DNA of 64,000 bases. It comes from Lewinellaceae bacterium (GTDB lineage Bacteria; Bacteroidota; Bacteroidia; Chitinophagales; Saprospiraceae). The stretch spans positions 2,108,001-2,172,000 of the forward strand of contig JACJXW010000004.1 of NCBI GenBank assembly GCA_020636405.1. The letters run 5' to 3'. Shown here piece after piece: positions 40,953 through 52,291 of this stretch. The notes below the pieces were generated by a model, which made no database searches, was not told the origin of the DNA, and saw only the letters and a list, made by a program, of their open reading frames with translations. How positions within the stretch are numbered: position 1 is the stretch's first letter; the number at the start of each line of letters is the position of its first letter. Both the position numbers and the translations under genes were made by a program.

Positions 40953-41426
40953 ATGGCTAAAATACTTGCCTTTTATCTTCTTCTTGGGCTGGCGTTTTTA
41001 GCTCCGGCTGCGGCATTCGCTTATGTTAAATCCGCTCAAACTTCCGTTTCGGTTCATCTGGGAAACTCCTCCCGGACCGATCAACAATCAGTAAAGAAGA
41101 TCTGGCTGGAACGCCTTGCCCTGCGCAAAGCAGAGAAAAAGCTAAAGCGGAACAGCCCACCCGCAGGAGAAGGGCGGCGAATGGAAGGGTTTTCCGTCGC
41201 CAGCGCGGTGCTGGCCCTACTGGGGTTGTTGCTGCTTTTTAGCGAGATTGGGGGTATCGGAGCCGGCCTGATCCTCCTGGCAGGCCTGCTGGGCCTGGCC
41301 GGGCTCATCCGGATAGGCAGCCAAAAAGGGCGGTTCAGAAGGGGAAGCATCGCTCTGGCCATCCTGGGCCTGATCCTGGGCGGGCTGTTGCTGGCTGTGG
41401 TGATCAGCTTTGGCTCGCAAAAGTGA
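40953..41426 (+). CDS. membrane protein of unknown function
   Basis: 157 residues from the ATG at 40953; a TTG at 40932 is in frame but less likely. A signal peptide or first helix (about 5-25, ending AAAFA) is followed by a basic loop (LALRKAEKKLKRNSPP) and three hydrophobic segments in the second half (GFSVASAVLALLGLLLLFSEI, GAGLILLAGLLGLAGLI, GSIALAILGLILGGLLLAVVI), similar to DUF4190-type small membrane proteins. No catalytic motif. Role unknown. Confidence 0.7.
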   Translation: MAKILAFYLLLGLAFLAPAAAFAYVKSAQTSVSVHLGNSSRTDQQSVKKIWLERLALRKAEKKLKRNSPPAGEGRRMEGFSVASAVLALLGLLLLFSEIGGIGAGLILLAGLLGLAGLIRIGSQKGRFRRGSIALAILGLILGGLLLAVVISFGSQK

Positions 41427-41572
41427 GTTGGGGATTTTTTTTACCCGGCCGAAGCCCCTCCGGCTTTCGTCCGAAATTATTGATCCTTCCGGGCTGGTGG
41501 AACATCTTGATGGCCGATACCGTTGAAAATGCATCAACGACAACCATTTTTTCGCAACAATAACCGACCATC

Positions 41573-41956
41573 ATGCAAGAACCTCTTGATTCCTATGAAA
41601 CCAGAGACGGATTGATCCCCGACAAGGACGAATTGATGTGGTCCACCTTTGCCCACCTTGGGTTTCTTGCCGGGCTGGCTATCCCCTTTGGCAATATCCT
41701 GGCGCCACTGGTCATCTGGCTGGTCTTCAAAGACCGTTCCTCTTATGTCGATTACCACGGCAAGGAAGCGCTCAATTTCCAGATCACCATCACCCTGGCA
41801 ATTATCGCCAGCGGTATACTGATCCTCCTGATCATCGGCATTTTCCTGCTGATCGCCGTGGTGCTTCTCGCCTTGGTGCTGTCGATCGTCGCCGCAGTCA
41901 AAGCCAACAACGGAGAATATTACGAATACCCTTTCTCCATCCGGTTCATACGATAA
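41573..41956 (+). CDS. DUF4870 (Tic20-like) membrane protein
   Basis: 127 residues. The succession DKDELMWSTFAHLGFLAGLAIPFGN, LAPLVIWLVFKD, VDYHGKEALNFQITI and KANNGEYYEYPFSIRFIR is the signature order of DUF4870 proteins, with about three to four membrane helices. Located in the inner membrane; function not established in any family member I know of. Confidence 0.88.
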   Translation: MQEPLDSYETRDGLIPDKDELMWSTFAHLGFLAGLAIPFGNILAPLVIWLVFKDRSSYVDYHGKEALNFQITITLAIIASGILILLIIGIFLLIAVVLLALVLSIVAAVKANNGEYYEYPFSIRFIR

Positions 41957-42009
41957 TCTTTCGCATAGTCGGCGTTCCTTCCGGACAGGCAATAACCTCA
42001 GCCGGGAGG

Positions 42010-42107
42010 AACGCCCCAACCTCCAAACGCCCCAACCTCCAAACGTCCAAACCTCCCCACGCCCAAACCTCCCAACGCCCAAACCTCCCAACCTCCCAAC
42101 CCCCCCT
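42010..42107. repeat. low-complexity tandem repeat (CCAACCTCCAAACGCC type)
   Basis: Irregular copies of the 12-17-bp unit CGCCCAAACCTCCCAA run through the 236-bp space between the DUF4870 gene and the next lipoprotein gene. Strong C/A bias on the plus strand. No coding potential seen. Confidence 0.75.
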
Positions 42108-42211
42108 CAACAAATTCCCCGTTTTTTGGCCCGTTTACCGGATACCTGGTTATTTTTACACCTGGACAGGTGTGTATGGTCCGCCAGTAACCTATGAACG
42201 ACAGAGCCAGA

Positions 42212-43207
42212 ATGAAAACGCTTTTTATTGAAGCCCTAATCCTTCTCACCTTCTTCTCTTGCTCCCGGCCGGAGCCGGAGATCGGCTTTTATTACTGGAA
42301 GTCTGCGTTTGGACTTTCGGAAACCGAGAAACACGTCCTCGATACCCTTGCAGTGAAGCGCTTGTATGTCAAATTTATGGATGTGGATGCCGAGGGCGGC
42401 CGCGTGGCGCCCAAAGCGCCGGTGCGCTTTGCGGAAGGAGCCCCGGAAGGCTATGAGGTCGTACCCTGTGTTTTCATCACCAACCGGGCCTTTCAGGGCA
42501 AGCAGGATCCCGAAATACTGGCAAAGCAGGTATGGGATTTTATACAACAGATCAATGCCCGCTATGGCCTGGAGCCAAGGGAATACCAGTTTGATTGCGA
42601 TTGGAGCCCATCGACCAGGGAGGCATATTTTGTTTTCCTTCGGCGCATTGGCCAGCTGGCCAGCGGGGCATTGGTCTCTGCTACCATTCGGCTGCATCAG
42701 TTCCGGGCTCCGGAAGAAACGGGGGTGCCGCCGGTAGACAAGGGAACGCTGATGTATTACAATATGGGCGACATTGAGGACGTTCAGGAAAGCAATAGCC
42801 TGCTGAACAATCCAAAGGGCTTTGCATATCTGGTGGAAAAGGAGTATCCCTTGCCGCTGGATGTGGCGCTGCCTCTGTTTTCCTGGGCCCTGGCCTATCG
42901 CCTCGGTGAGTTGGAGTCTATCATCAACTTGTCCGACCAGAAGGTACTGGATACGGAGCCCCGCCTGGAGAAAATAGGCCAGGTGGTATATCAGGTTAAG
43001 GAAAACTTTTATTTTGAAGGGCATTATCTCAACGACGGAGACCTTGTGCGTTTTGAATATCCGGACAGGCAAAGCCTCGAAGATGCTGCGGCAAGGCTCC
43101 GAAAAATAAAAAGTAAAAGTGGACGCATCCTCTTTTTTCATCTCGACGAAGCGCTTATTCAGAATTATCCGCCCGGTTTTCTGTACCACCTTGCTGGGTA
43201 TTTTTAG
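42212..43207 (+). CDS. putative lipoprotein, TIM-barrel-like, unknown function
   Basis: 331 residues from the ATG at 42212 (an ATG 6 codons upstream is in frame). The signal peptide ends LTFFSC, a lipobox. The body looks like a (beta/alpha) barrel with sequences such as VKRLYVKFMDVDAEGG, YEVVPCVFITNRAF, YQFDCDWSPSTREAYFVFL and GTLMYYNMGDIED; the D-C-D-W and Y-Y-N-M segments lie where glycosidase-type barrels carry active-site acids. Similar to DUF3142-like proteins in layout; identity is not certain. Overlaps by 89 bp with the start of the following broken gene, so the two were probably one operon. Confidence 0.72.
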   Translation: MKTLFIEALILLTFFSCSRPEPEIGFYYWKSAFGLSETEKHVLDTLAVKRLYVKFMDVDAEGGRVAPKAPVRFAEGAPEGYEVVPCVFITNRAFQGKQDPEILAKQVWDFIQQINARYGLEPREYQFDCDWSPSTREAYFVFLRRIGQLASGALVSATIRLHQFRAPEETGVPPVDKGTLMYYNMGDIEDVQESNSLLNNPKGFAYLVEKEYPLPLDVALPLFSWALAYRLGELESIINLSDQKVLDTEPRLEKIGQVVYQVKENFYFEGHYLNDGDLVRFEYPDRQSLEDAAARLRKIKSKSGRILFFHLDEALIQNYPPGFLYHLAGYF

Positions 43208-45490
43208 TAGCCTGGCACTACCGCGGCAGGCGCTGGCCTGCGGGCCGATCGACGAATCCTATCATTTTTTCAATCTCTTTGTCCCGGAATGGCTGTTCGG
43301 GCAGGAATACAGCCCGGTTTTTTATACCAGCAGTACCTTCAGTAACCTGTGGAGCAGCCCGGATTACAGCGGGGACAATACGCAGGCATGGCTGGATTTT
43401 TTCCGCAACGATGTTGATAAGGAAGCCCTGGATCGCGTGCTTACCGGCAGTTACACGGAAAACTACGGCAGCATTGAACGGGATGCCCTGATCCGGTCCG
43501 TACTCTTCCAGGGTCAGCTCTTCCGCCCGGGCAGGTGAAAGCCACCAGGAATACCTCCTGATGGCCTGGAGATCGAGAAGCTGGCGAACAAGGCGGCGCA
43601 GAGCTGGTATTACGAGCCCGATACGCTGAGCCAGGAGGATGGAGCAGCGCTGATCGCCCGCCTGGAAACGGCACTAAAGAAAGAGCGGTATCCCTTCCTC
43701 CAGGAACGCTATGCCTTTCAGCTGGTCAAGAGTTACCGGCACAATGGCCAGCCGGAGAAGGCCATCGAGGCGTTCAATACCCACTTCAAGAACAAAAAGC
43801 CGGCAGGCCTTACTACTACTACTGGGCGCTTGACCACCTGGCGGGATTGCAGCTGCAACGAGGCGACGAGGCACAGGGCTTCTACAACTTTCTCACCGTA
43901 TTCAGAGATTGCCGCAGCCGCCGGCATAGCGCCTATTACAGCTTTAACATTTCCTCGCAGGAAGTTTGGGACGATACTTACAGCCTCTGCCAAAGCCCGG
44001 AGGAAAAGGCGCTGATGCATTTTCTGCGCGGAAGTAAAGATGGCGTTCTCGGTATGCACGACGCCGAACAGATCTTCAGCCTGGTAAAATCACGAATGGC
44101 TGAAACTGCTCTTCGCCCGCGAGATCAATAAACTGGAGAGCCTTAACCTGTCCTATTTCAGTGACGAGCCCCTCGATCTGCTGTTCCAAAACCTGGCGGG
44201 TAACGGCACCCTGCTCAAAAACCAGGAACAGGCCGATTATACCGGGCGGTTGCTGCAACTGGCTTCCACGCTTTATTACAACTACCGCGGCGACCATTTC
44301 TGGGGCGCTGCTAAAGCCTATCTGGAGTTCCTGCTGGTACTGTCTGACAGCGCGCGTACCACTCTGGCGGAAAACCAGGATATGAAAGTACCAGTACGCA
44401 AAGGTGAAACGGGAGCTTGAACTGGCCTCTTCATCTTAGAGCGAGACACCTTTTCAGCTGAAGAGGAAGGACATATTGCCCAGGAGATCGTCGAAATTTT
44501 CGACGATGGGCAAGCCTCATTTTACTCGGACCGCAACAATGAGGAGTTCATCCTCGACCTGCTGGTATACAAAGCACGGCAGCGAGGCGATGCCCTCATG
44601 GTACTGATTTCCTAGCCGTTCCCTGCTCAGCGAATTTAAGATTGACCCCCGGATGAGCCGGGTCGATTCGCTGCTGGATTTTTTCCGCATACCTTACCCA
44701 TACCACCCTTGAAGTGCTGGCCCTGAAACACTACGTCGGCAACAGGGAGGATTGGGAGCTGTTCCGCGAAAACCCGCGTGCTCAGATGGAAAAACTGGAG
44801 GCCGCTGTCCTCGATATCAAAGGCACCCTGCTCATGCGCGACCCCTCCCGCCTGGAGGAAGCCCTGGCCATTTTCGAGGCTCTGCCGAAGGGATATGACT
44901 TCCCACTGGAACACAACCCCTTCAACATGAGTATCCGGGATTGCGTTTGGGGCTGCACGCCCCGCACCAGCACTGCCTACACCCGAAATACTTTCATCCG
45001 TAAATTGATCGAGATCCGGGATATCGCCCGGAATACCAGCAGCGCCACCGATTACTACCTGCTGGGCAATGCCTACTACAACATGTCTTATTTCGGCCCG
45101 GCCTTCTATATGATGAACTACTTCCGCAGCGGGGCCTATTTTTCCGGATATTGGGATAATGCGCAGGCGCTGGATTACTATCAGAAAGCCCTGCAGTACG
45201 CTCCGGACCGGGAATCCGCCGCCCGGTACTGTTTCATGGCCGCTAAAGCGGAGCAGAACCTCTTCTTCAAAAACAGAACGGAAAACCGGCCGGATGATGA
45301 CTACTGGTGGGGCAAATACACCATAGACGAATGGGACCCGGATGGCTACGCACAATTCCATCAGGACATCAAGAAACAGGGATACAGAAAATACTTCGAA
45401 CGGTTGCGCAGTGACTATAAGGATACTGATTACTACCAGCGCGCCATACGGGAGTGCAAATACCTGGAGTATTACGTCCGCAGGATGTAG
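43119..45490 (+). pseudogene. secreted helical-repeat protein gene with multiple frameshifts
   Basis: Starts GTG at 43119; signal peptide ending QALAC, then GPIDESYHFFNLFVPEWLFG. The product can be followed only by changing frame repeatedly: in-frame TGA at 43536 then LEIEKLANKAAQSWYYEPD, a shift near 43805 (YYYWALDHLAGLQLQ), near 44090 (WLKLLFAREINKLESL), near 44385, near 44440, TAG at about 44613, near 44700, and finally an intact C-terminal 250 residues (LALKHYVGNREDWEL ... KYLEYYVRR). Joined, about 780 residues of TPR-like helices rich in Tyr. The family is unknown but the reading through all frames is coherent. Either a decaying gene or sequence errors. Follows the lipoprotein gene in the same direction. 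Confidence 0.7.
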
Positions 45491-45529
45491 CCCCCAGTTT
45501 GAGAACCTTCCTGCCAGTTAAACCGGAAC

Positions 45530-46252
45530 CTGCTTCCGATAGTCCTGTTTCCCACCTTGGGAATTATGGACGGCAAAGCGGTGTCCATTACTTATTTCAA
45601 CCATGTGATCTTCCTGTTCCTGGGCGGCTTTCTGGTAGCTTTGGTAATTCAGAAATGGAACCTGCACCAGCGCATCGCCCTCAACATCCTGCGCGTGATC
45701 GGTTTGAGCCCGGAAAGATTTTGTTGGGCTTCATGTTTGCTTCGGTACTTTTTATCGATGTGGATCTCCAATATGGCAACAGCCATGCTGATGGCGCCTA
45801 TTCTACTGTCCATTATTCAAAAGCTGGAGGCGCTAAATGGGAAGGAAGGCGCTCATAAGCTTACCGGCAGTATGCTGTTGGGTATAGCTTACGGGTGTTC
45901 TTTAGGAGGCATAGCCACGCTGGTGGGCACCCCGCCCGACCTCTCCTTCGCACGGATCTTCAACATCTATTTTCCGGAAGCGCCTGAGATCTCTTTTGCC
46001 TCCTGATTCTTTATTGCTGTTTCTCATTCCTTCCCGCCAGGAGGAGGGGGGCCTGATGGACTGGGAAGCCGCCGAAGGAATCCCCCGGGGCATCATTCTG
46101 CTCTTTGGCGGGGGCTTTGCATTGGCCCGCGCCGGCCTGGCGCTCAACTTCATCGGTGTGTTCATTGTTACTTTGGCCACTTATTATCTTGGCGTCGCCG
46201 TCTTTGGCATCATCGAACTGAGCGTTTTCCCGGATTGGGCGACTTCCCGCTG
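45530..46252 (+). pseudogene. truncated DASS/SLC13 sodium-dependent anion transporter remnant
   Basis: The first recognisable residues (LLPIVLFPTLGIMDGKAVSITYF, 45530 on) begin inside the transporter, so the N-terminal 50-60 residues are missing; the sequence directly follows the broken gene before it. Then NHVIFLFLGGFLVALVIQKW, a frameshift near 45725, WISNMATAMLMAPI (the SNT-type motif), and GTPPDLSFARIF. A large internal deletion follows about 45990, after which only GGLMDWEAAEGIPRGIILLFGGGFALA and ALNFIGVFIVTLATYY remain. Not functional as read; it once would have been an inner-membrane symporter for dicarboxylates or sulfate. Confidence 0.72.
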
Positions 46253-46315
46253 AAATCTGGAAAATCTATACGCTTTTTAATAACTTGGGGGCGTTGTTTT
46301 TCAACGAACGAGAAA

Positions 46316-46729
46316 ATGGACGAAAAAGATATCCTTAAACAAGCCAAAGCGCGGGTCAAGAAGAAGAAGGGTTTTTACGGGCATCTCAGCTCCTTTATTG
46401 CCGTTGGGTTCTTTTTCCTGGCATTAAACCTGGCCTCCTTTTTCAACGGAGATAAGGAACTTTGGTTCTTCTATCCTATGTTACCCTGGAGTATCGGCCT
46501 TTTGATCCACTATTTTTTCATTTTTGGATTGCCCGGCTCCCGTGCCCTTTCCGAAAAGTGGGAGGAGGAAGAACTGGCCAAAGAGATGGCCCGCCTGCGC
46601 CGGATGCGACAGGGGAGGCTGGAGGCGCCTGCTCCCCAGGAGGAAGGGTTGGACCTGAAAGATCTGGAAAGGGAAAAAGAGATGCCTAAACAAACCCGCC
46701 CCAACTGGGAGGATGAAGATCTCGTTTAA
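46316..46729 (+). CDS. 2TM domain protein
   Basis: 137 residues from the ATG at 46316. The pattern AKARVKKKKGFYGHLSSFIAVGFFFLALN then FFYPMLPWSIGLLIHYFFIF is typical of the Bacteroidota 2TM domain (two transmembrane helices, basic N-terminus), followed by ALSEKWEEEELAKEMARLRRMR and a charged tail. Some 2TM domains are joined to LytTR or histidine kinase proteins; this one is stand-alone. It is followed by the GNAT gene 14 bp later. Confidence 0.82.
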   Translation: MDEKDILKQAKARVKKKKGFYGHLSSFIAVGFFFLALNLASFFNGDKELWFFYPMLPWSIGLLIHYFFIFGLPGSRALSEKWEEEELAKEMARLRRMRQGRLEAPAPQEEGLDLKDLEREKEMPKQTRPNWEDEDLV

Positions 46730-46743
46730 AGAAAAGATCCTCT

Positions 46744-47280
46744 ATGAAGATCGAAAGCCCCCGCCTGCTGCTCCGCTGGCTGCATTCCGGCGACCTGGAA
46801 GATTTCCTCGATTACCGGTCCGACCCTCTGGTATTGCGTTATCAGTCAATGAGCCCGATGAACCGGGAAGAAGCAGCCCGTTTCATCCAAAGCCAGGCGA
46901 ACACGGCCCTGGGCAAGCCAGGTAGCTATCAGCAGATCGCTGTAGAACGAAAGAGCGACGGCAAACTGATCGGTGATTGTGCGCTGAAGTTGCGGGCGGG
47001 CGAGCCTCGTATCGCCGAGATCGGCTATACCATCAACCGCCGGTACCAGGGGCAGGGATATGCTACCGAAGCGATTCGTGCCCTGATCGGCGAACTTTTC
47101 TCGAATAGGAATGTCCGTAAAATAGCCGCTCTGGTTGATGTACGCAATCCTGCTTCTTCGCGCGTACTGGAAAAATTGGGTTTTATCCGCGAAGGACACC
47201 TCCGCAAGAGCTACTACGATGAGGCGGACGGCGACTGGTTCGACGAGTACTGGTACGGGTTATTAGTGGAGGAGTGGTAA
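46744..47280 (+). CDS. GNAT family N-acetyltransferase (RimJ/RimL-like)
   Basis: 178 residues. IESPRLLLRWLHSGDLEDFLDYRSDP is the usual start of RimJ/RimL-type acetyltransferases; the acetyl-CoA pocket appears as YTINRRYQGQGYATEAIRAL (motif A, R-x-x-G-x-G/A), and NPASSRVLEKLGFIREGHLRKSY is motif B. It transfers acetyl from acetyl-CoA to an amine; the substrate (ribosomal protein N-terminus, amino acid or antibiotic) cannot be told. Confidence 0.9.
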   Translation: MKIESPRLLLRWLHSGDLEDFLDYRSDPLVLRYQSMSPMNREEAARFIQSQANTALGKPGSYQQIAVERKSDGKLIGDCALKLRAGEPRIAEIGYTINRRYQGQGYATEAIRALIGELFSNRNVRKIAALVDVRNPASSRVLEKLGFIREGHLRKSYYDEADGDWFDEYWYGLLVEEW

Positions 47281-47381
47281 GGAGGAAAAAGAGCGGTTTG
47301 TTGTAGTTTTGTTGCTAACCATCGTCCAGCCCTCGCTTCGGGCACGAAGACTCTGGGAGATCTAACCTCAATTCATTTACG

Positions 47382-49073
47382 ATGCAAAAGAATTATACCT
47401 TGCTTCTGTTCTTTTTGGGTTTGCTCTTGCAACCTGCCTTCGCTCAGCCTGAACGCTATCATCCGCGGGAATTCATTCTCCAACTGAAACCTGGGCATGG
47501 TATCGACTTTTCCGAGGCTAGTTCAGCGGTCGGTATTCCGGCTATCGATGCGCTGAATAAAGAACTGGGGTGGCGGCTGTCCGGCAGGTGGTACGGAGTA
47601 CGCCAGGGGGTGCCCCGGCGTCATCGCCCCGATACCCGGCGCCTCCTGTTGCTGCGTTTCGAACAGGATATAGACGTAGTACATACGATAAATTTATACC
47701 TGGTACCGGTATGGTGGAGTTCGCCGAGCCCAATTACATCGGTAAAGGCGGCGGAGTGGAAGGCCTGACGCCCAACGATTCCTTTTTCTCCCGGCAATGG
47801 AGCCTTAAGAATGACGGCACTTTCGATGTGGAGAGCATTGCCGGAGCGGACATTAAAATGGAAGAGTACCTGGGAACTCGCCCAGGGCAACCCCGATATC
47901 ATAGTGGCTATACTGGATAGTGGCGCCCGCCTGAGCCATCCGGAACTGGCGGGCAGGCTTTCAACGCGAAATTCTGCCGAAGTGCCCGGCAATGGACAAG
48001 ATGACGACCAGAATGGATATGTGGACGATGTGCTGGCCTGGGATTTTGCCAACGACGATAATGTGCCTGCCGATGACCATGGACACGGTTCCAACGTTTC
48101 CGGTATTGTAGCTGCCAACGGCAACAACGCAATAGGGTATGCCGGCGTAGACTGGCGCAGCCAGGCGATGATCTGTAAGATCCTCGATGAGAACAACAAC
48201 GGGTTCTATTCCTGGTGGGTGGAGGGCATTTATTATGCGGTCGACCATGGCGCCAGCGTGATCAATATGTCGGTAGGAGGAACCGCGTATTCCTCGGCGA
48301 TGAAACAGGCAATAGATTACGCCCACGCCAATAATGTCGTCGTCGTGGCCTGTATGATGAACACCAACCAGGGTATCCCTTTCTACCCGGCCGCTTATGC
48401 CAATACCATTGCCGTAGGCGCTACCGGAACCGACGACCGGCGGGCGGCGCCCTTCTTCTGGGATGAATCCTCCGGGAGCAATTACGGGGCGCATATCGAC
48501 CTGGTGGCGCCCGGCAACTACATCTATACTATGGACGAGTCTTCGGATCTCAATTACAACAGCATCTGGGGCGGCACCTCCCAGGCGGCGCCTCTGGTGA
48601 CAGGTGTACTACTCTTATGAAAGGGCTGGAGCCCGGCATCGATGTGGAAACAGTACGGAACATACTTCGGGCTACGGTAGATGACCGAATCGGAGATCCG
48701 GCGGAGGACCTTCCAGGCTGGGACATCTACTACGGCGCCGGTAAGCTTAATGCCTTCCGCGCCCTCGAGCTGCTGACGAATACGGTAAGCGTGGAACAAC
48801 CCCGCCAAACCTGGTACGGGGTTGACGTGTATCCCAACCCCGCCCGCTCGGGTGAAACGGCTATGCTGGACGTACAGGTGGAATATCCTCAGGAGGTATC
48901 GTTCGTCATCTGGGATAACTCCGGCAGGCAGAGGTTTTCCTCTCGTTTACGGCTGGACCAACATTCCCGGATCCCCATTCCGGCGGTATCCCGCCGGTAT
49001 GCACTGGGGTACCGTCCTGCGAACCGATGAAGGAAAGGCCATCAGCCGGAAGTTCCTGGTGGGCAGGTATTGA
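47382..49073 (+). pseudogene. secreted S8 subtilisin-like protease with frameshifts, T9SS type
   Basis: Signal peptide ending PAFAQ, an inhibitor-like pro-region, and a subtilase core with all three catalytic residues: Asp in IVAILDSGARLSHPEL, His in DDHGHGSNVSGIVA and Ser in GGTSQAAPLVTG. The C-terminal part has VDVYPNPARSGETA, the start of a T9SS type A domain, and ends in RKFLVGRY. The reading frame changes near 47695, 47868, 48608 and 49000; at 48608 adding one A (CTTAATG for CTTATG) restores the frame. It may therefore be an intact gene with sequence errors, or a recent pseudogene. Would act outside the cell on proteins. Confidence 0.8.
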
Positions 49074-49199
49074 AGCGAGATCCTTCATCAGGTGAAGTCG
49101 CTTCTTTGTTGTATATTGAAGCCAGTAACCAGTAACCAATAACCGGCTCCCCATGTCGGAAAGGCAGTGGGGAAGACGGAAGAAAACAGAAAAACGACT

Positions 49200-50431
49200 A
49201 TGTTTCGCTCCCTGATCATTTTTTTCGGATTCCTGCCTCTGGCATTGGCAGGGCAACCCATTCAAATGACCCTTTCTTCCCGGCTTATCAATGACCCGGG
49301 CTCATCACCATCCTGGTGAGCAACCAGTACGGGGTGCTGCGGTATTACCAGGTTTTGGGTGAGGAACGCCAGGAAGACCTGTCCATTACGGTCAACCAGC
49401 GTATCGGCGAGCAACTTTCCCTGACGGTCGTCCAGGCAGTGGAAGACAATGGCTTCTTCGCTTTTAATAATGTGACCTACCGGAATCTATCCAGCGGCGC
49501 CTATATCGATAAGGTTAATGAAGAAGAGGACGGGGCGCGGGTGTACCGGCAGATAGAGTTTTTTGTCGACGGGGTAAGTGCGGTAGAGGAAGTCATCGTC
49601 ACCGGGCCGGTGGCCATGCAGCCCGTTTACCGCATCATCGGCGGCCGTTTGTTTGTCGCTTTTTCCGCTCCGCCCTACAATGGTATGCTGGTACTCTTTA
49701 AGGTCAACGGGGAGGAAAACTTTCGCCATTTTTATACTTCCGTCGGAGAGCAAAGTATTTATGAATTGAGCCTGGCCGACCTCAGCTCCGGCCTTACCGA
49801 ACACAAGATCAGCCTGCCCAAAGATGGCGACTGGGAAGGCGCTATACAGGCCTTTGACGGGGGCACCGGACAGTACTTCTGGGTGTACAACAGCGAACGC
49901 ATGTTAAAGCTGTTCAAGCGACAATACCTTACCGCATACATTCCCCAGGAGGCGGAGATCACTCATTTCGAACTGGATCTGGATCATCCCGGCGCGGACG
50001 GCTATTCTTATTATGGCCGTTACGAAACGCTGCCCCACCAGCTGGAAGATTTCTTTTTTGATCCGCTCTTTACCGAGAATGAAAGTAAGGCCTTCCGCTT
50101 CAAGGTCACGGAAGAAGAGGTGGGCCAGTTCTATGAAGTGGATTACACTTACCAGGCGGGCAGAGGTATCCCCGATTCTCACTGGCGGATCTTAGGCGCC
50201 GTCGGGCAGGCCGGAGAGGTCGACTTCATTCTGCCGGATATTCCCGCCGAGCTGTACGAAGTACTGCCGGTCCTCGACCTGTTGCTGGAACCCAGCACAG
50301 CTGTTAAGCGCATGTTGCGATGTACCCGTGAGTGCGAATACGATTTCAGCCAAAAACCCTATCTTCTGCAGCGCAAGGAATGGCGCATCGAGCACGGCAT
50401 CCAGGCGAGAAGCCAGGAGACGGAGTTTTGA
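49200..50431 (+). pseudogene. putative secreted protein of unknown function, one frameshift
   Basis: ATG at 49200, signal peptide ending LALAG, then a stop after 38 codons unless one base is added near 49297: with GACCCCGGG in place of GACCCGGG the frame continues into ITILVSNQYGVLRYYQVLG and to 50431. Total about 410 residues. Beta-rich, with FFAFNNVTYRNLSSGAYI and GAYIDKVNEEEDGARVYRQI; no family recognised and no sorting domain. The rest of the frame (372 residues) is clean. Confidence 0.65.
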
Positions 50432-50490
50432 CAGAAATGCTGCAGCCTTCTTTCTACATTTCGCACCCCGATCCCTGCCTCCGTCGGCTG

Positions 50491-52113
50491 TCATTTAGCC
50501 TCTGATGCGTTTGAACGCTGGTTGTTCGTTCTAAGTACACAAATTTCATCTTTCCTCCCTCCCCACAACCAGCGCCGGAACCCGAACCCCTTCACTTTTT
50601 CATAACCCGGAACCGGCCCGAAGGCGATCATCCACTCGTCATCCGTTACCCACCAGTGGGATCGGCCTTCCTCCAGGATGCGATCTTCATGGTAATTGTA
50701 GAATCCGTTGTATTCGAAGCCGGCATCTACCTGTTGGATGGTGACGCCTTGTTCCTGCAGCCATTGAAAAGCCTCGTGGCGCGACCGGTTCCAGGCCAGG
50801 TAGTCGTGGGTGGCCAGCAGGCTGAACAGGGCCAGGAGCAGAAGGGGCAGAAGAGCCGATAGCAGGCGCCGGGGCGTTCGAATATGAGGGAGCAGCAACA
50901 GTACGCTGCTGGCGATGGCCAGCAGGATATAGCGGTCGAAAAAGCTGGTGATCGACATGGCGGGCAGGTAGAGCAGATTGGCCAGCAGCAGGAAGCGAAA
51001 AAATCGATGCTGCCGGGGGGAGAGCCGTTTCCAGCCGGACAGCGCCACCCATAGCAAGGCTGTGGCCGACAGTTGACTGATCAGGTTGAGTGCGTACATC
51101 AGCCATTCCGGCAGGCGGGGCGTATTGGACAAGCCCAGGGTGTAGACATCCGCCAGCAGTTCCGGCCCCAGGCCGAAGTTGTACATAATGTTACCTCCAA
51201 ATGGGAAGATCTTGCCGATCTGGTGCAGCAAGGCCAGCAGCCCCAGGTTGGCCACCAGCAGCAGGGCATTTATTTGCCATTGTCCCAGTCCGGACTGCCG
51301 GATACGTTCCCCCAGGAAGGGCAGGAGCGGCAGCCCGAAAAAGCCCAGGTAGATCCAGGTTTTAATGGATTTTCGAAACAGTTCGGCAGCGAAGGGTAGG
51401 GGAGCGGCCAGGACGGACTCCAGGTACAGGCTGGAAACCGGTACGAAATTGCCACTGATGCCCAGCCAGGGCTTGGCCAGTTGCTCATACCCCAGGTAAA
51501 CGGCCACCGCAGCGGCGGTGAGCAGCAGTGCGAAAGTTACACTGGAATCCTCCCCCGGCGGTCCCAGAGGCGCCACAGCCCAAAAAGTACCAGCAAGACG
51601 ATACCCGGCTGTCGGATGAGATAGTACCCGACACTAAGCAGGCAGGCGGCTACCAACCAGGCACGCCTTTCCTTTTCTATATAGAACTGGAAGGCGAGAA
51701 GCGCCAGGAGGACGACGGTACCAGAAAAGGCACATCGGTCATAAAGGAAAAGGAAAGATTGAAATACAGCGGATTGAAGAGCAGGACGGCGGCGCCCAGC
51801 AGGGAGAACAGTGGAGATATTTCCAGCCGCCGCGCTATGGCGTACAGCGCCCACCCGCCCACAGCAGTACAGCGCCAGGGTAGAAAGGCGGAGCCAGAGG
51901 AAGTTGAACCCGCCGGTACCAGCCAGCAGAACAGGTAGCCCCAGTATACCTGCAGGATGATATTGGGGCAAAATAACCCTGCATTTCCAGCGCTCCCGTT
52001 TCCAGGAGCTGCCTGGTAAGGTAGGCGTACTGCCAGTCGTCGTTGAGGGGGAAATCACCCTCCGGCCCGGCCAGGACGGCGGCGGCTGCCCAGCTTAGGA
52101 GGAGCAGGGCCAT
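50491..52113 (-). pseudogene. family-39-like membrane glycosyltransferase gene with frameshifts in its 5' third
   Basis: From an ATG at 52113: MALLLLSWAAAAVLAG then FPLNDDWQYAYLTRQLLETG, the conserved D-D motif of the first loop of PMT-type glycosyltransferases. Frames change at about 51960, 51865, 51740 and 51545 (GWALYAIARRLEISP, FNPLYFNLSFSFMTDVPF, FYIEKERRAWLVAACLL, then the long intact C-terminal part of 345 residues with eight or so membrane helices). Joined length about 540 residues. Would attach sugars from a polyprenyl carrier in the inner membrane. An error or decay explanation remains open, as for its neighbours. Confidence 0.7.
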
Positions 52114-52291
52114 ATTTTTATAGAAGGAAGCGAGGCTCAATGAAGTTGAATTGTTTCCACTGCAAAAGTAGGAAACTACGGCCGAAAAGAACATGCCAAA
52201 AATCGTGAACCAAATGTGCGGCGGATTGTCGGAGAAATAAGGTGAAGTACTGCAAGGCACAACGATCCATGGGAAATCAAAAACCAAGAAA

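Noticed and set aside
42010..42107. CRISPR array
   Set aside because: Units are short (12-17 bp), irregular, without unique spacers of constant length, and no cas gene is in the window.
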